Assembly (NCBI GenBank): GCA_012845835.1
Contig: JABAKD010000015.1
Span: 3,148,609-3,212,608, forward strand
Length of the DNA stretch: 64,000 bases
Direction of reading: 5' to 3'
Origin: Undaria pinnatifida
Lineage: Eukaryota > Sar > Phaeophyceae > Laminariales > Alariaceae
Part shown: one piece after another, positions 57,001-62,738 of the stretch
Position numbering within the stretch: position 1 is the first letter of the stretch
Layout: every line of letters begins with the position of its first letter
Notes under the pieces: model-generated
Told to the model about the DNA's origin: nothing
Database searches by the model: none
The model's input: the letters and a program-made list of their open reading frames with translations, nothing else
Translations under genes and position numbers: made by a program

Positions 57001-59474
57001 ACGAGAGGGTTTCAGTCCGGGCTCATAGAACGATACACGACATAGAAACAGGTGCTCTACTCCATGAACTGCGACCTCGGGTATTTCAAACCACAGGAGA
57101 GGATAACAGCGGACCGAGGCAAGGGGGACCCGATTTTCCCTACCGAGGATGGACCACTCGCGCGATTGCCGCTGTACCACGCTCGAAAAACGGACTTAAA
57201 ACATGGTTTGATGGCGCAGCATATAGCAAACAGTTCCATGGGGGTGCATATTTGGATACCGAAGCGACGAAGGCTACAGTAGGCAGGTCGCTTTTCAACG
57301 ACTTTTTTTTTTGTAGTGGACCAGGGTCACTCGGACGAGTGGGCGACTGACGTCATTGGGATTTTTAAAATCGTGGAACTAACCCTAACCCTAACCCTGA
57401 CCCTGACCCATACGAAATACTACACCGGTAGAAGGGCCCCCCGACGACGCCACAATGACGCCGCTGGGGTGAAAAGGACGCATGCTACGCTAGAGGTGCA
57501 CCGCTTTTTTTTCTCAATACTACCCCTCAATTTGAGAGCTCAAGACCTCTCTCTCCCAACAACTGATTTGGAGAAATAAAACTGCTATGATACCGGATGA
57601 AAAATCCCATGGCATAGATAGGTAAACGACGAAAACCATACAAAAGCAGTAATGATCTATGTCCAACGATTTTGGGTTGAGGAACTCCGTCGTTCAGAAA
57701 ACGATTTTGGATACGAAAAGTGATACCTCTATCGTAGCACGCGTCAATGGTTGAAACAAATGAATAATGTGTACCAGCATCACTGGCGCGAGTGATCCCC
57801 CCTGCTTGGTTTTTTAGGTATTAAGATTTCGTGATTTTTTTTTTCGATTTTGCGATAAGAACCCGCAATGGAAGAATGGTAAGCTACGCACCTGCACCAA
57901 AAACACCGCCTTCAAGTATTTTTTTGTCAGTGAGGTATATTAAGAGTCACTCGCGCGAGTGGTGAACACCCGGCGTGGAAAACGGGGTAAGTCCCCCTAT
58001 CGTATTCTTGGTCCAAAACAGAAAAAAAGACTTCAAAGAATATTACGGTATCCTTAGCCATTCGAGGCTCTGAGCCACCGGATAAAGAGGACCTAAAGCA
58101 ATCAATATGCCATACCCTTGGTCAGCAATGTGACGTTGTGCACCCAATCAAGCCAGTCCTCAACGGTCGAGACGATGTACACCTGTCCCTGCATCAGGGT
58201 GTCGTGTATTTGCAACACCCATTAGCACGAAGGGAAGGTTACAACGTTACCTCGTGTACGCACGCAGTTCAGTACCTGACACAATAAAAGGGAGGGTGAA
58301 ACGTGTATCGTAATCTTTGTTGCGCACTCGCATCGTACGAGTGGAAGGTAACGTGGGGCGCCCACCCAAGCCAGTCCTAAACGGATGAGACGATTTAAAC
58401 CCACCCTTGACGAGGGTGCCGTATACTCTGAACTACATATAGAGCATCTCCTTAACTCGTTTCCTAGGATAAACATTCCGATGTTATACCCCTCGCGTGA
58501 TCACGCAACAACCCAATCACGGCAAAGAGCTTTTCGCGTACAGCATCACGAGCTTGTCCATACGAAGCACGAGAAGAGACAACAGCCCAATGTGTTCACT
58601 CACTCAAGCCAGCCCTCCACGGATGAGACGATGCAAGCCTCACCGTTCGTGAGGGCATCGCATGTACATACAGCATCATCACACACACCTGCACCGAGCG
58701 CAGATACTTACAAATGCCACACCTTTCGTGTTCGCACACAACCCTGTCCCCGCCTTTTAAGAAAGGTTAAACGCTTGGCGAAAAAGACATGACGCACACG
58801 CATCACACGAGCGGTATGCAATGCGACGTGGAGCAGACACATGGCGACGACGGAGGCGCAAACATCTTGTTTCCGGAGATCCGCAGTTGACGGGTTTTAT
58901 ACCCCAGCGAAAAACGGATTTTGATAAAAACGGAAGCAGCGCAACCCGACGAGCAATCCCGTAGCCTGTGGGCACGAAAACAACAAAACAATTTTCTTAA
59001 CGATGTTTCATTTTATTTATTACATTTTCCGACGATTTAGGGTTAAGGGGCCCCGCCATTTCACAAAACAATTCGGCCAAAAAATTCTACCTGTGACCAA
59101 AATATATATATATACATTTTTTTTTTTCCTTCATTTTTTTACATTCCGTCTATTTTGAGTAAAGGAGCCCCTTCATTCAGGAAAATGTGTTTTCGCCAGA
59201 AAACGGTATACCTTAATAACTCTATTGTAGCGCGTTTTCTTTTCGTCACTCACTCAACCCAGTCCTCAACGGACGAAACGATGTACACCTGGCCCTTAGT
59301 CAGGACGTCGTGAGCGGCGACGGCGATGGCTAGCTCGTCGTTCACTGGGCTGTAGGCCACTGAATTCGGCGTGCCGAAGTCCTTCATGGAGTCGTAAAAA
59401 CCAACCAAGGAAGGAGAAAGCTGGTCATCGATTTTGATGACGGTCACGCCCGTCGACGACGCTACGAACGCGTG
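29918..59474 (-). CDS. choice-of-anchor I / MSP130-like beta-propeller protein (12 exons seen, N-terminus missing)
   Basis: Minus-strand exons 59474-59254, 55724-55613, 53819-53631, 52826-52764, 48798-48727, 47910-47781, 43330-43173, 37850-37792, 34449-34331, 33354-33276, 30499-30418 and 30064-29918 join in phase: 1,431 nt, 476 codons and TAA. Diagnostic family segments come in the usual order: [166 protein letters not shown]. The family is mostly bacterial, usually secreted or surface-anchored, and includes the sea-urchin biomineralisation glycoprotein MSP130. Its biochemical role is not settled. Expected but missing: signal peptide, the first strands, and the first exon, right of 59,474. 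Introns run from 353 bp to 5.3 kb and carry most mobile elements in the window. Confidence 0.87.
30418..30499 (-). CDS. choice-of-anchor I-like, exon [14 protein letters not shown]
   Basis: 82 nt. Acceptor CTCCGCAG|TACATA, donor TTCCAG|GTGACT. Encodes [20 protein letters not shown], the family ERTGG motif. Confidence 0.87.
31339..31591 (+). mobile_element. family A TIR element
   Basis: GACGCGTGCCACGGTAGAGG at the left, ACCTCTATCGTAACATTGGT at the right. Interior has GCCATGGCCTAGGTACACA and TTTCCGACGATTCTGG. Lies inside the 2.8 kb intron between exons at 33,276 and 30,499. Confidence 0.85.
31966..32229 (-). mobile_element. family A TIR element, reverse orientation
   Basis: GCCTGCTACGATAGAGGTAT left, GCACCTCTATCGTAGCACGC right. 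Interior is the reverse complement of the family order: TTGAATGACGGGACTCCTTA, TTTTTCATCCGGTACGTAGC, TTTTGGGAGAGGTATTAAGC. Confidence 0.88.
32280..32500. repeat. GGGTC/GACCC-rich repeat relic
   Basis: Dense CCCGACC words, then GTGAAAAGCCCTGGAAAAAC and CACACACT, matching 200-380. Followed by family-A-like relics to 33,180 (CACCTGCTACGATCGAGGTA at 32,807, CTTCTATCGTAGCGCG at 33,159). Confidence 0.5.
33276..33354 (-). CDS. choice-of-anchor I-like, exon [18 protein letters not shown]
   Basis: 79 nt. Acceptor TTGACCAG|GTGCCG, donor GACGGAAG|GTCAGT. Encodes [17 protein letters not shown] then LAIAEIDGR, the family PEG motif. Confidence 0.86.
33420..33705 (+). mobile_element. family C relic
   Basis: Diverged copy of the 44,455/47,189 element: GAGCTCAATATCAC..., CATGACTTCGAAGACAATCG, GATAGTTCCACGCTTGAGGA, ACAACGGCAACCTCCACCG. 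Both ends are decayed. Confidence 0.6.
34331..34449 (-). CDS. choice-of-anchor I-like, exon [19 protein letters not shown]
   Basis: 119 nt. Acceptor GTCGCCAG|GTCTAT, donor GAGGGG|GTAGGC. Completes FGGR and encodes [20 protein letters not shown] and [14 protein letters not shown]. Confidence 0.87.
34450..37496. other. intron sequence with family A relics and family D element
   Basis: Part of a 3.3 kb intron. 34,900-34,990 resembles the tail of the SINE-like family (AACTCGTAGAGAAGGGTTTA). 35,040-35,283 and 35,375-35,672 are divergent family A relics (GCATGGTAGCACGCGTC, CCATGGTAGCACGGGTC ends). 35,750-36,430 unassigned. Family D follows (separate entry). Confidence 0.5.
36430..37345 (+). mobile_element. 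family D element with long G-runs
   Basis: Starts near GTCGATCTCACGGCTG..., an (AT)n at 36,518-36,532, AGCTATCAGGGTCAACAGGG and ACAAAATCTGACAGCTGTGG. Then come two or three sub-units, each a G-run block (36,895-36,985, 37,081-37,120, 37,278-37,291) plus TGTGGAAACTATA...GGGGATAAAT and AATGCACCAGTTC. The reverse complement matches 51,120-52,412 closely, for example TCAAGTGAATCCTGTAAGTC. No coding sequence. Confidence 0.75.
37395..37692 (-). mobile_element. SINE-like element, copy 2 (tRNA-like head)
   Basis: Minus-strand head with a B-box-like AGTTCGAATTTC (about 37,630) and the body down to GGGAATGCTGAACCCTATGC-like sequence (here GTGGCATTGCCGAACCCTAT). Matches 62,505-62,705. The tail region TCAGC...CTGGGCAAGCCGTGGTCACAG (37,400-37,460) recurs at 34,930 and 53,905-54,070. 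Confidence 0.6.
37792..37850 (-). CDS. choice-of-anchor I-like, exon IDELYAFGG
   Basis: 59 nt. Acceptor CGTGCAAG|GTGACG, donor GGCAG|GTACGG. Encodes [19 protein letters not shown]; the final AG is completed to Arg by the next exon, giving FGGRSISIF. Confidence 0.87.
38309..38572 (+). mobile_element. family A TIR element
   Basis: GCGTGCTACGATATAGGCGC left, CCTCTGTCGTAGCACGCGTC right. Interior TTGAGGTTTCCTCAATTTGA and CCGACGATTTTGGGTTAAGG. Confidence 0.9.
38635..38765 (-). pseudogene. degenerate copy of unrecognised exon edge (39,340-39,412)
   Basis: 38,700-38,765 matches 39,340-39,412: TCTGCGGCTTCACCGATCAT and TTAAAGCAAGTATTGG. The acceptor-like GGTGAAGCCGCAG is kept, giving EEYY against EKYY, after which similarity stops. 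38,643-38,696 (GCGCACAGGACGGGTGCGGC) recurs at 40,135-40,190 as a direct repeat. Confidence 0.6.
38809..38830. repeat. 22-bp perfect palindrome
   Basis: CCGCGCTGAGCG followed by CTCAGCGCGG forms a perfect inverted repeat without a loop, followed by an A-rich AATAAAAATAAAATAAAC stretch. A smaller CCTGC...GCAGG hairpin lies 35 bp before it. Confidence 0.8.
39180..39352 (-). CDS. unrecognised terminal exon ([16 protein letters not shown]...)
   Basis: Minus-strand exon-like ORF with acceptor AGCCGCAG|AAAAAT and a TGA stop. Encodes [39 protein letters not shown] and an acidic/basic end [11 protein letters not shown]. Composition looks coding and the acceptor zone is duplicated at 38,700-38,765, as for real exons elsewhere in the window. 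It lies inside a 5.3 kb intron of the choice-of-anchor I-like gene, same strand. Family not recognised. Confidence 0.45.
39690..39943 (-). CDS. unrecognised internal exon ([17 protein letters not shown]...)
   Basis: Minus-strand ORF with acceptor AATTCCACAG|CTTTCC and possible donor ATGCTG|GTGTCT. Encodes [60 protein letters not shown]. Trp-rich, coding-like composition. It may belong with the exon at 39,180-39,352, but the two do not join directly in phase. I do not recognise the family; it could be a nested gene or a captured fragment. Confidence 0.45.
40721..41035 (-). mobile_element. family A relic, divergent
   Basis: GACGCGTGCCACGATAGAGG, then TGACGGGGGCTCCTTATCCT, with a short CCTTAACC array (40,797-40,830) inside. 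The right end is decayed. Confidence 0.55.
41040..43172 (-). repeat. exon-edge satellite: copies of exon 43,173-43,330 3' end, donor and intron
   Basis: Eight or nine decayed copies of the real exon end (plus strand GCGCACCTTCAGCCTACCGA, GGTTGGTCTCGTCG) lie at about 41,175, 41,748, 42,010, 42,190, 42,478, 42,598, 42,795 and 42,944, next to the real 43,169. The nearest keeps GAGGTCACGTCC-type codons far enough to read [28 protein letters not shown], against [26 protein letters not shown]. Between copies, intron motifs repeat (CACAACGCCGTCGTGA, TCGAACGTGGCGCCACAAC). Copy 41,175 is cut by a family A element at 41,219. The donor GT is present in several copies. Confidence 0.85.
41219..41477 (-). 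mobile_element. family A TIR element, reverse orientation, inserted in the satellite
   Basis: AATGCTACGATATAGAGGTA left, CACCTCTTTCGTAGCACGCA right. Interior TGAATGACGGGGCTCCTTAA, TTATTGGGAGAGGTCTTGAG. Confidence 0.9.
43173..43330 (-). CDS. choice-of-anchor I-like, exon [12 protein letters not shown]
   Basis: 158 nt. Acceptor CCGCCAAAG|ACTTTG, donor CTGAAG|GTGCGT. Encodes [44 protein letters not shown]. Contains the family's TANEGD(A/G)R(E/D)Y motif. Its 3' edge seeded the satellite at 41,040-43,172. Confidence 0.9.
43557..43825 (-). mobile_element. family A element, divergent subfamily
   Basis: GACGCGTGCTACTACACAGC left, ACCTCTACCGTAGCATGCGT right. Interior GCGGGGCTCCTTAAGGCC and TATACCTAGGCCGTGGGATT. 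Followed by three copies of AATTCCACACT...AAGTATGCGTC (43,829-43,925). Confidence 0.75.
44455..44703 (+). mobile_element. family C TIR element
   Basis: GAGCCATCCCGCGGTAGG left and CCTACCGTGGGATGACTC right form the TIR. Interior ACCCGAAAAATGACTTCGAA and CATTGACCGGCAGTTCC. About 249 bp, non-coding. Confidence 0.85.
44826..45068 (-). mobile_element. family A element, left end missing
   Basis: Interior GAATGACGGGGCTCCTTAAC to CCTTTATCGCAGCACGCGTC; the outer left TIR is replaced by a T-run. Confidence 0.82.
45330..46115. mobile_element. decayed family A and C relics
   Basis: 45,345-45,600: relic with ATCACGATAGAGGGGCATCC and T-runs. 45,705-45,730: half end TTGTACGATAGAGGAGGCAC. 45,880-46,110: family C interior (AACACGAGGAGCTCAACATC, GACTAACCGTTAGCTCC). 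None is complete. Confidence 0.5.
46152..46441 (+). mobile_element. family A TIR element
   Basis: GCGTGCTACGACAGAGGTGC left, CACCTCTATCGTAGCATTCG right. Interior CCCTGGCCTAGGTACACAGC and CGACGATTTTGGGTTATGGA. Confidence 0.85.
47085..47188 (-). other. tRNA-like B-box relic
   Basis: The reverse strand has TGGTGGGTTCGAATCTCACC, which forms a T-arm with GGTTCGAATC as B box, and CCATTCACCA as a possible 3' end. No matching 5' acceptor strand is present, so it is a tRNA pseudogene or a SINE head and not a functional tRNA. Confidence 0.35.
47189..47455 (+). mobile_element. family C TIR element
   Basis: GTGAGCCATCCCACGGTAGG left and CCTACCGTGGGATGACTC right. Interior is nearly the same as 44,455-44,703 (GAACTCAATATCTCACCCGA, CATTGACCGGCAGTTCCTCA). 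Confidence 0.88.
47781..47910 (-). CDS. choice-of-anchor I-like, exon [16 protein letters not shown]
   Basis: 130 nt. Acceptor CCGCCGCAG|GAGTGG, donor CGCGTT|GTGAGT. Encodes [40 protein letters not shown]. Matches the family's DASD-DG-I-W-KG-Y-PDAI block. Confidence 0.9.
48727..48798 (-). CDS. choice-of-anchor I-like, exon [11 protein letters not shown]
   Basis: 24 codons, phase 0. Acceptor CGCCACAG|GAAAAC, donor TACAAG|GTACAG. Encodes [24 protein letters not shown], as in the family EANAL...V..I..LG.KD. Confidence 0.88.
48980..52060. other. intron sequence: tandem repeats, family A relics, family D left half
   Basis: Part of a 4.0 kb intron. Family A relics at 49,350-49,540 and 49,970-50,110. 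A two-copy tandem repeat at 49,605-49,890. A dispersed repeat GGTGACATCGCATGCCC...CACCTCGC at 50,145 and 50,835. Family D from 51,120. No further exon seen. Confidence 0.5.
49605..49890 (+). repeat. tandem duplication, about 145 bp unit
   Basis: TTTTGGGCCAAGC(T/G)TGTTTTT, GTGCGGTTGAG..CCTCAGGC and GCGGAACTATCGGTTTAGCA occur at 49,619-49,695 and again at 49,769-49,843. A third partial end, ACCTCACGGATTCGTGTATT, is at 49,896. Confidence 0.85.
51120..52412 (-). mobile_element. family D element, inverted copy with C-runs
   Basis: Reverse complement of 36,430-37,345 over the unique parts: ATCAAAATCAGCCCCCCACG, GACTTACAGGATTCACTTGA, CTGTTGACCCTGATAGC, GATCGGAGTATCAC, then (AT)n at 52,394. It has more internal sub-units (starting at 51,120, 51,310, 51,640, 51,940), each with a C-run of 9 to 27 bases. 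It ends near 52,412, where a family C fragment begins. Confidence 0.78.
52436..52565 (-). mobile_element. family C fragment, reverse
   Basis: AGCTTGGTCGGGATGTGCGA, ATGCCTTCGAAGTCATTTTT and CCCTACCGTGGGAAGGCT. Half of the element including one end. Confidence 0.7.
52764..52826 (-). CDS. choice-of-anchor I-like, exon [20 protein letters not shown]
   Basis: 21 codons, phase 0. Acceptor GCGAGCAG|GACATG, donor TTGCAG|GTGGGC. Family motif (D)LEPEYIAV...A.VTLQE. Confidence 0.9.
53014..53255 (-). mobile_element. family A relic, divergent
   Basis: GACGCGTGCTATGACAGAGG at the left edge, then GGGGACGAGGCTGC and CCTCAGCCACGGGTTC; the right TIR is not recognisable. Confidence 0.55.
53631..53819 (-). CDS. 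choice-of-anchor I-like, exon DPVGSVSIF
   Basis: 63 codons, phase 0. Acceptor ATGCCCAG|CTGGAC, donor TCCATG|GTAAGG. Encodes [38 protein letters not shown] and [17 protein letters not shown]. Matches the family's D(P)EGSVSIID...V.TA.F..F. Confidence 0.88.
53905..54110 (-). mobile_element. SINE-like tail, truncated copy, with 46-bp duplication
   Basis: CCTCAACTCGTAAGAGGTTT, AGTGACCTTCTGAACACGC is present twice in tandem (53,911 and 53,957). Then comes TATCGCGCATAGGGTTCAGC and TTTTCAGCTTTTTATGCTGG, as at 37,495 and 62,505. The tRNA-like head is missing. Confidence 0.6.
54127..54857. mobile_element. family B TIR element, copy 2
   Basis: CAGGCTGGTTCAAGTAA left, TTAACGTGAACCAGCCTG right, about 730 bp. 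Shares with 5,252-6,022 GCGAAACTCGTATCGACCAATG-type blocks, GCACACGTGTTCTA, and CTTAACTGACGAAAAATCA. T-run of 16 near 54,627. No transposase ORF. Confidence 0.83.
54945..55590. mobile_element. two divergent family A relics
   Basis: 54,945-55,290 (GACGCATACGCTATGAGG ... CGTAGCATACCGC) and 55,293-55,590 (GCGCGTTTTACGATAGAGGA ... TACCGTAGCGTGTGTCC). Interiors are mostly decayed; the second keeps ACGACGGGGGTCCTTA. Confidence 0.55.
55613..55724 (-). CDS. choice-of-anchor I-like, exon [20 protein letters not shown]
   Basis: 112 nt. Acceptor TTCCGACAG|GTGCGC, donor GAACCG|GTGAGA. The first base completes Glu of WVE; then [37 protein letters not shown]. The [11 protein letters not shown]...ANEGEP block is the most diagnostic in the family. 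Confidence 0.92.
55853..56115 (-). mobile_element. family A TIR element, reverse orientation
   Basis: GACGCATGCTACGATAGAGG left, GTGGTGCACCCCTACCGTGA then AGTAGCACGCGCC right. Interior AATGACGGGGCTCCTTAACC, GTGTACCTAGGCCATGGG. Confidence 0.9.
56560..56930. other. C-run, family D end fragment and tRNA-like relic
   Basis: C-run at 56,570-56,589. 56,690-56,755 (ATTCTCATCTTTGCAAGCTG) matches ends of family D, as does 45,225-45,280. On the minus strand, 56,925-56,830 has TAGTCTAAAGGTAAGCGG, like a tRNA A box, and CGGCTTCAGAATTC in B-box position: perhaps a SINE head. Confidence 0.4.
57379..57408 (+). repeat. interstitial telomere-like CCCTAA repeat
   Basis: AACCCTAACCCTAACCCTGA, CCCTGACCC: about four to five units of CCCTAA with A to G changes. 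Shorter variants occur at 13,010-13,040 and 40,797-40,830. Confidence 0.8.
57477..57745 (+). mobile_element. family A TIR element
   Basis: GACGCATGCTACGCTAGAGG left, CCTCTATCGTAGCACGCGTC right. Interior AGAGCTCAAGACCTCTCTCT and CAACGATTTTGGGTTGAGGA. Confidence 0.9.
58130..58690 (-). repeat. exon-edge satellite: three copies of exon 59,254-59,474 3' end and donor
   Basis: Copies near 58,141 (CAAGCCAGTCCTCAACGGTC, GAGACGATGTACACCTG), 58,366 (CAAGCCAGTCCTAAACGGAT) and 58,598 (CACTCACTCAAGCCAGCC). The real exon edge at 59,248 reads CACTCACTCAACCCAGTCCT. The copy at 58,598 retains the GTGAGT donor. Period is about 225-235 bp. Premature stops and frame changes throughout. Confidence 0.85.
58860..59238 (+). 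mobile_element. family A subfamily relics
   Basis: GACGAGCAATCCCGTAGCCT, TTCCGACGATTTAGGGTTAA and, after an (AT)n/T-run, AAAACGGTATACCTTAATAA, TCTATTGTAGCGCG. Two overlapping decayed copies, same subfamily as the 188-bp satellite. Confidence 0.6.
59254..59474 (-). CDS. choice-of-anchor I-like, most N-terminal exon found
   Basis: 221 nt. Acceptor TTCATCGTGCAG|CACGCG, donor GGGTTGA|GTGAGT. Encodes [64 protein letters not shown]. This is the family's first propeller region (PNSVA...AVA...). It is flanked on both sides by copies of its own edges. Confidence 0.9.
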
Positions 59475-59485
59475 CTGCACGATGA

Positions 59486-60910
59486 AAGGCGGAGGGGGGG
59501 GAGGGGGTAGGAAGGGGCGGGCATTGAGGCAACCCGTTAGAGGCTGTCCTAGGCTGTTCTAGGGGTTTTGAGCTTGTTTTTAGTGATTAAGACAATATAG
59601 ATCGTCGGGAGAAAAATGGAAAACAATGGGAAAATGCTCAAAGGCGGTTGCTCATGGTCGAGGCGTGCTTCCAGGATTTTTAATTTGAAAATTTGAAGGA
59701 AAAAATATGCTCATGGGGCTCTCTGCCGCTCTACAAAGAGCTCGAAACGTAAGCAAGAGCGGCGCTTGACATGCAACGAGCTTCAAGTTCCCTGTCGATC
59801 TACCACACACGGTGCTCCACCACGTTTCGCCGCGACCTGCTCCCTCCGCCTCTCTAACCCAATATCACGATGACGAGATGTCGTCGCCGTGGCCCTTGGC
59901 GTCACCCAGCTCGAGTATGCGTTGCTTGCTTAGCTATTTGCCTTGCGTTGCGTGTTGGGAGCACAACAGCATCCACCTCCCCTCCTCTCATCTTGCCTGT
60001 CTAGCTTGAACCTGCTGTGCTGCTTTCGCCGCCACAGCAGAATCACCATGCGACGACTGGTTGGAGGAGCTGACACGCCCTGATACTCTACCCTTTGGTG
60101 GCAGCAAGTGGGCGTCCGCCCCGGCAGCCCTCCTCGCCGTGATCGAGCTTGAGAGGCTGCTTGTCGTACTTGTTTCTATCCTGCTCGAACTGTACGAGAC
60201 CTGAACAAAACCCTGCCTGCTAAGATTGATTGCAGAACACTGCTACTAATTTGGTCCCCACAGCGCCACAAATCACTCTTGGCTCGAGAAGATGGCGGAC
60301 CCTGCCATGATACGCACTGGTGGCGAGTCAGCGTTCGTGTTTGTGGTGGTGCAGGCAACCGTATGCAGTGTGTGCTCTGTTTCCTGGCCATAACCGGTTG
60401 CAGTTTGTTGCTCAGGGTTGGGAGCTATTATTGAAGCCCTCCACCTGAGCAAGCAAGTCAAGTCAACGTCTTTTACGAGGATAAACTTCGACAAACCCTG
60501 AGCAACGCTACCCTTGAGCATTTCATTTTTTCATACTTTATTTTACCGAAATTCGCTAACAACTACTGCACGAACAGATACTGCACGAACAGACAACACC
60601 CTAACCACTGCGTAAACAGTCAGCGTAAACACTGTTGAAACTGATTATCGTTACTCCCGGCGACGGGGCTGTGAAAACGCGCAGCGCGTCGGAAGGCGAA
60701 GAAAGGGGCTGGAGGGTATTCGAGATAAGGGATACGCCGCAGACAGCGCTGCGTAAGCAGTCCGCGCTAACGGGCGAGTGCGTTGACAACTCTTTGCTAA
60801 ACACGACCGTCAGAGGGACCGTGCAAAGGTGTTGCAGAGATACTTGTGAATAAAGCGAATAGACAATAGCCACTAGGCTATTAGGCAATTAAAAGTTGGC
60901 GCTGAGTGTT
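59486..60910. other. unassigned sequence upstream of the exon
   Basis: No exon recognised. The missing 5' exon of the gene could be here or beyond. Contains a small direct repeat CAGATACTGCACGAA (60,568-60,595). ORFs near 60,270-60,520 look incidental. Confidence 0.4.
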
Positions 60911-61189
60911 GGCTTTAGATGGAAGCCACGCCCGTGGACGGCGATACGAACGTCGGAGGGGGCAATGACAAGGAGGGAGGGTGTTAGGGACAACAAACAC
61001 ACTTAAGTGGTACAAGACATGGCACGGCGAGCGGGAGACATTCTTCCATATTTTTATGTAAACGAACCGGAATTGCAGAACCTCGGTCGGGATAGCATAT
61101 AGGTGGGGACCGATCAAACGTGCGAGGGCTCGGTTGGAGCCGGGTATGTCGATCACTTGGAAAGCACGAGAACTTTGAAACTGTAAACC

Positions 61190-61245
61190 TGAACGGTGAA
61201 CCTGAATGGTGAACCTGAACGGTGAACCTGTGAACTGAGCGCATG
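61190..61245 (+). repeat. GGTGAACCTGAAC minisatellite
   Basis: Four units of about 15 bp. Followed at 61,305-61,385 by two copies of CTGGCCAAATCCGTCCGC. Confidence 0.8.
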
Positions 61246-61947
61246 AGACCGAAAGTGCACGAAACATGACACCTGGAGCGCAACCTGCATGCTTGTGAAC
61301 CGTCCCACTGGCCAAATCCGTCCGCTCTCTTGAACCAAGGAGCAACAGGTTAGCCGCCCCGCTGGCCAAATCCGTCCGCCCGATCAACTCAAGGAACAAT
61401 ATGTCAGACACTTTAGCAATGAATAAGGGTTGCTTTCGACGCCCTCGCCCGTAAGAAGAACTAGTAGAAAACAGAACAAAGCCATGAGTCCTTGTGGGCG
61501 GCTCCCGTAACAGGTTACCAGTGCTGAGCTAGTTACGACTAAAGGATAGCAGCCCTTGAAGAATTCCGAGGGCCAGACGGATGTCAGGGGGGCACCACTT
61601 GATTGCGCTGTTAGCTCATGGTTGAGTATCGATCTCGATAATGGTCATGCACGTCAACGACTCTACGAACGAGCGCTGATATGCATGGCAGAGAGCGGAG
61701 TGACGAGGAGAGGGGTGACGGAGGGGGGAGTGAAGCGGGGGGTGAGGGGGGTGAGGAAGTAAAGGGATTGAGGTCCCCCGCCCTCGAGGCTAGGGAGGCA
61801 CTACTATGTGATAGATAAGCAAGCACACCATAACAGTCAGCACCGACTGTCGGTTTCGATAGTCACGCCCGTCGATGATGCCACGATTACGTACGATTGC
61901 GTACTGCACGACGAAGGATAGGGTAGGCGGGGGGATTACGGCCATGT

Positions 61948-62190
61948 GACGCGTGCTACGACAGAGGCGCACCATTTTTTTTTCTGAGATTCCTCAATTT
62001 CGGCGCATAAGATCTCTCCCAAAAACTAGCTCGGAGAAAAGTAAAACTGCTACGCACCGGATGAAAAATCCCATGGCCTAGGTACGCAAAAAAACAAAAT
62101 GAGCCATTTCCGACGATTTTGGGTTAAGGAGCCCCGTCGTTCAGAAACCATTTTCGCCAAAAAAAGGTATACCTCTATCGTAGTACCGGT
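61948..62190 (+). mobile_element. family A TIR element
   Basis: GACGCGTGCTACGACAGAGG left, ACCTCTATCGTAGTACCGGT right. Interior ATCCCATGGCCTAGGTACG, TTTCCGACGATTTTGGGTTA. It lies between two exon-edge copies. Confidence 0.9.
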
Positions 62191-62504
62191 CGTGTATGGC
62201 CTTAGTCTGCACGGCCATAGCCCTTTGCACCCCTACAATACCGGCACGGAGCACTTCGGGCTGTCGCCGACAAGGCAGATACTTCGAGTTGGGGGAGTGA
62301 TGCCATCCGTGTGCGCGAGGGTACGAGGGGCACCGTTTGATAGAAATACGAGCATACTACACGATATAGCCACGGCAAGCTAATTATCAGCGCCGACTGT
62401 CGATCTTGTTGATAGTCATGCCCTTCGATGACGCGACGAGCGTGTTCTGAGAGGCAAAGGAAGGGGCGGTGAGACGCACACGACGACATGGGTAGCATTT
62501 TATC

Positions 62505-62706
62505 GCGCATAGGGTTCAGCATTCCCACCTTTCAGCTCCACTTTGTATGACCCTCGACTTTGCATCGAATTTTCACCAATTCACGCGCTCGCGCTTTCGG
62601 CCTGCCGATTTGCAAGAAAGATTCCCTCTTAGGATTCGAGCTAACGACCTCAATCTCAATCTTTGCTCGGCTTACCATTGGACTCAACGGGTCCTAACCT
62701 TTTTAC
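62505..62706 (-). mobile_element. SINE-like element, copy 1 (tRNA-like head)
   Basis: On the minus strand, GGACCCGTTGAGTCCAATGG, TAAGCC resembles a tRNA A-box region and TAGCTCGAATCC a B box. The body follows (AATCTTTCTTGCAAATCGGC) to GGGAATGCTGAACCCTATGC. The same body is at 37,497-37,692 and, truncated, at 54,054-54,110. Confidence 0.65.
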
Positions 62707-62738
62707 CATTGACCTTTTACTAATGAGCTTTTACTAAG

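Larger units (their letters stand above)
60915..62445 (-). repeat. exon-edge satellite: four copies of exon 59,254-59,474 5' end and acceptor
   Basis: Minus-strand copies near 60,918-60,955 (TTCGTATCGCCGTCCACGGG), 61,615-61,690 (CAG then CGCTCGTTCGTAGAGTCG), 61,840-61,910 (CGTCGTGCAG then GTGGCATCATCGACGGGCG) and 62,395-62,445 (CTCTCAG then CTCGTCGCGTCATCGAAGGG). All repeat GCAG|CACGCGTTCGTAGCG, TCGTCGACGGGCGTGACC. Three keep an AG acceptor. None keeps a long frame. Confidence 0.85.
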
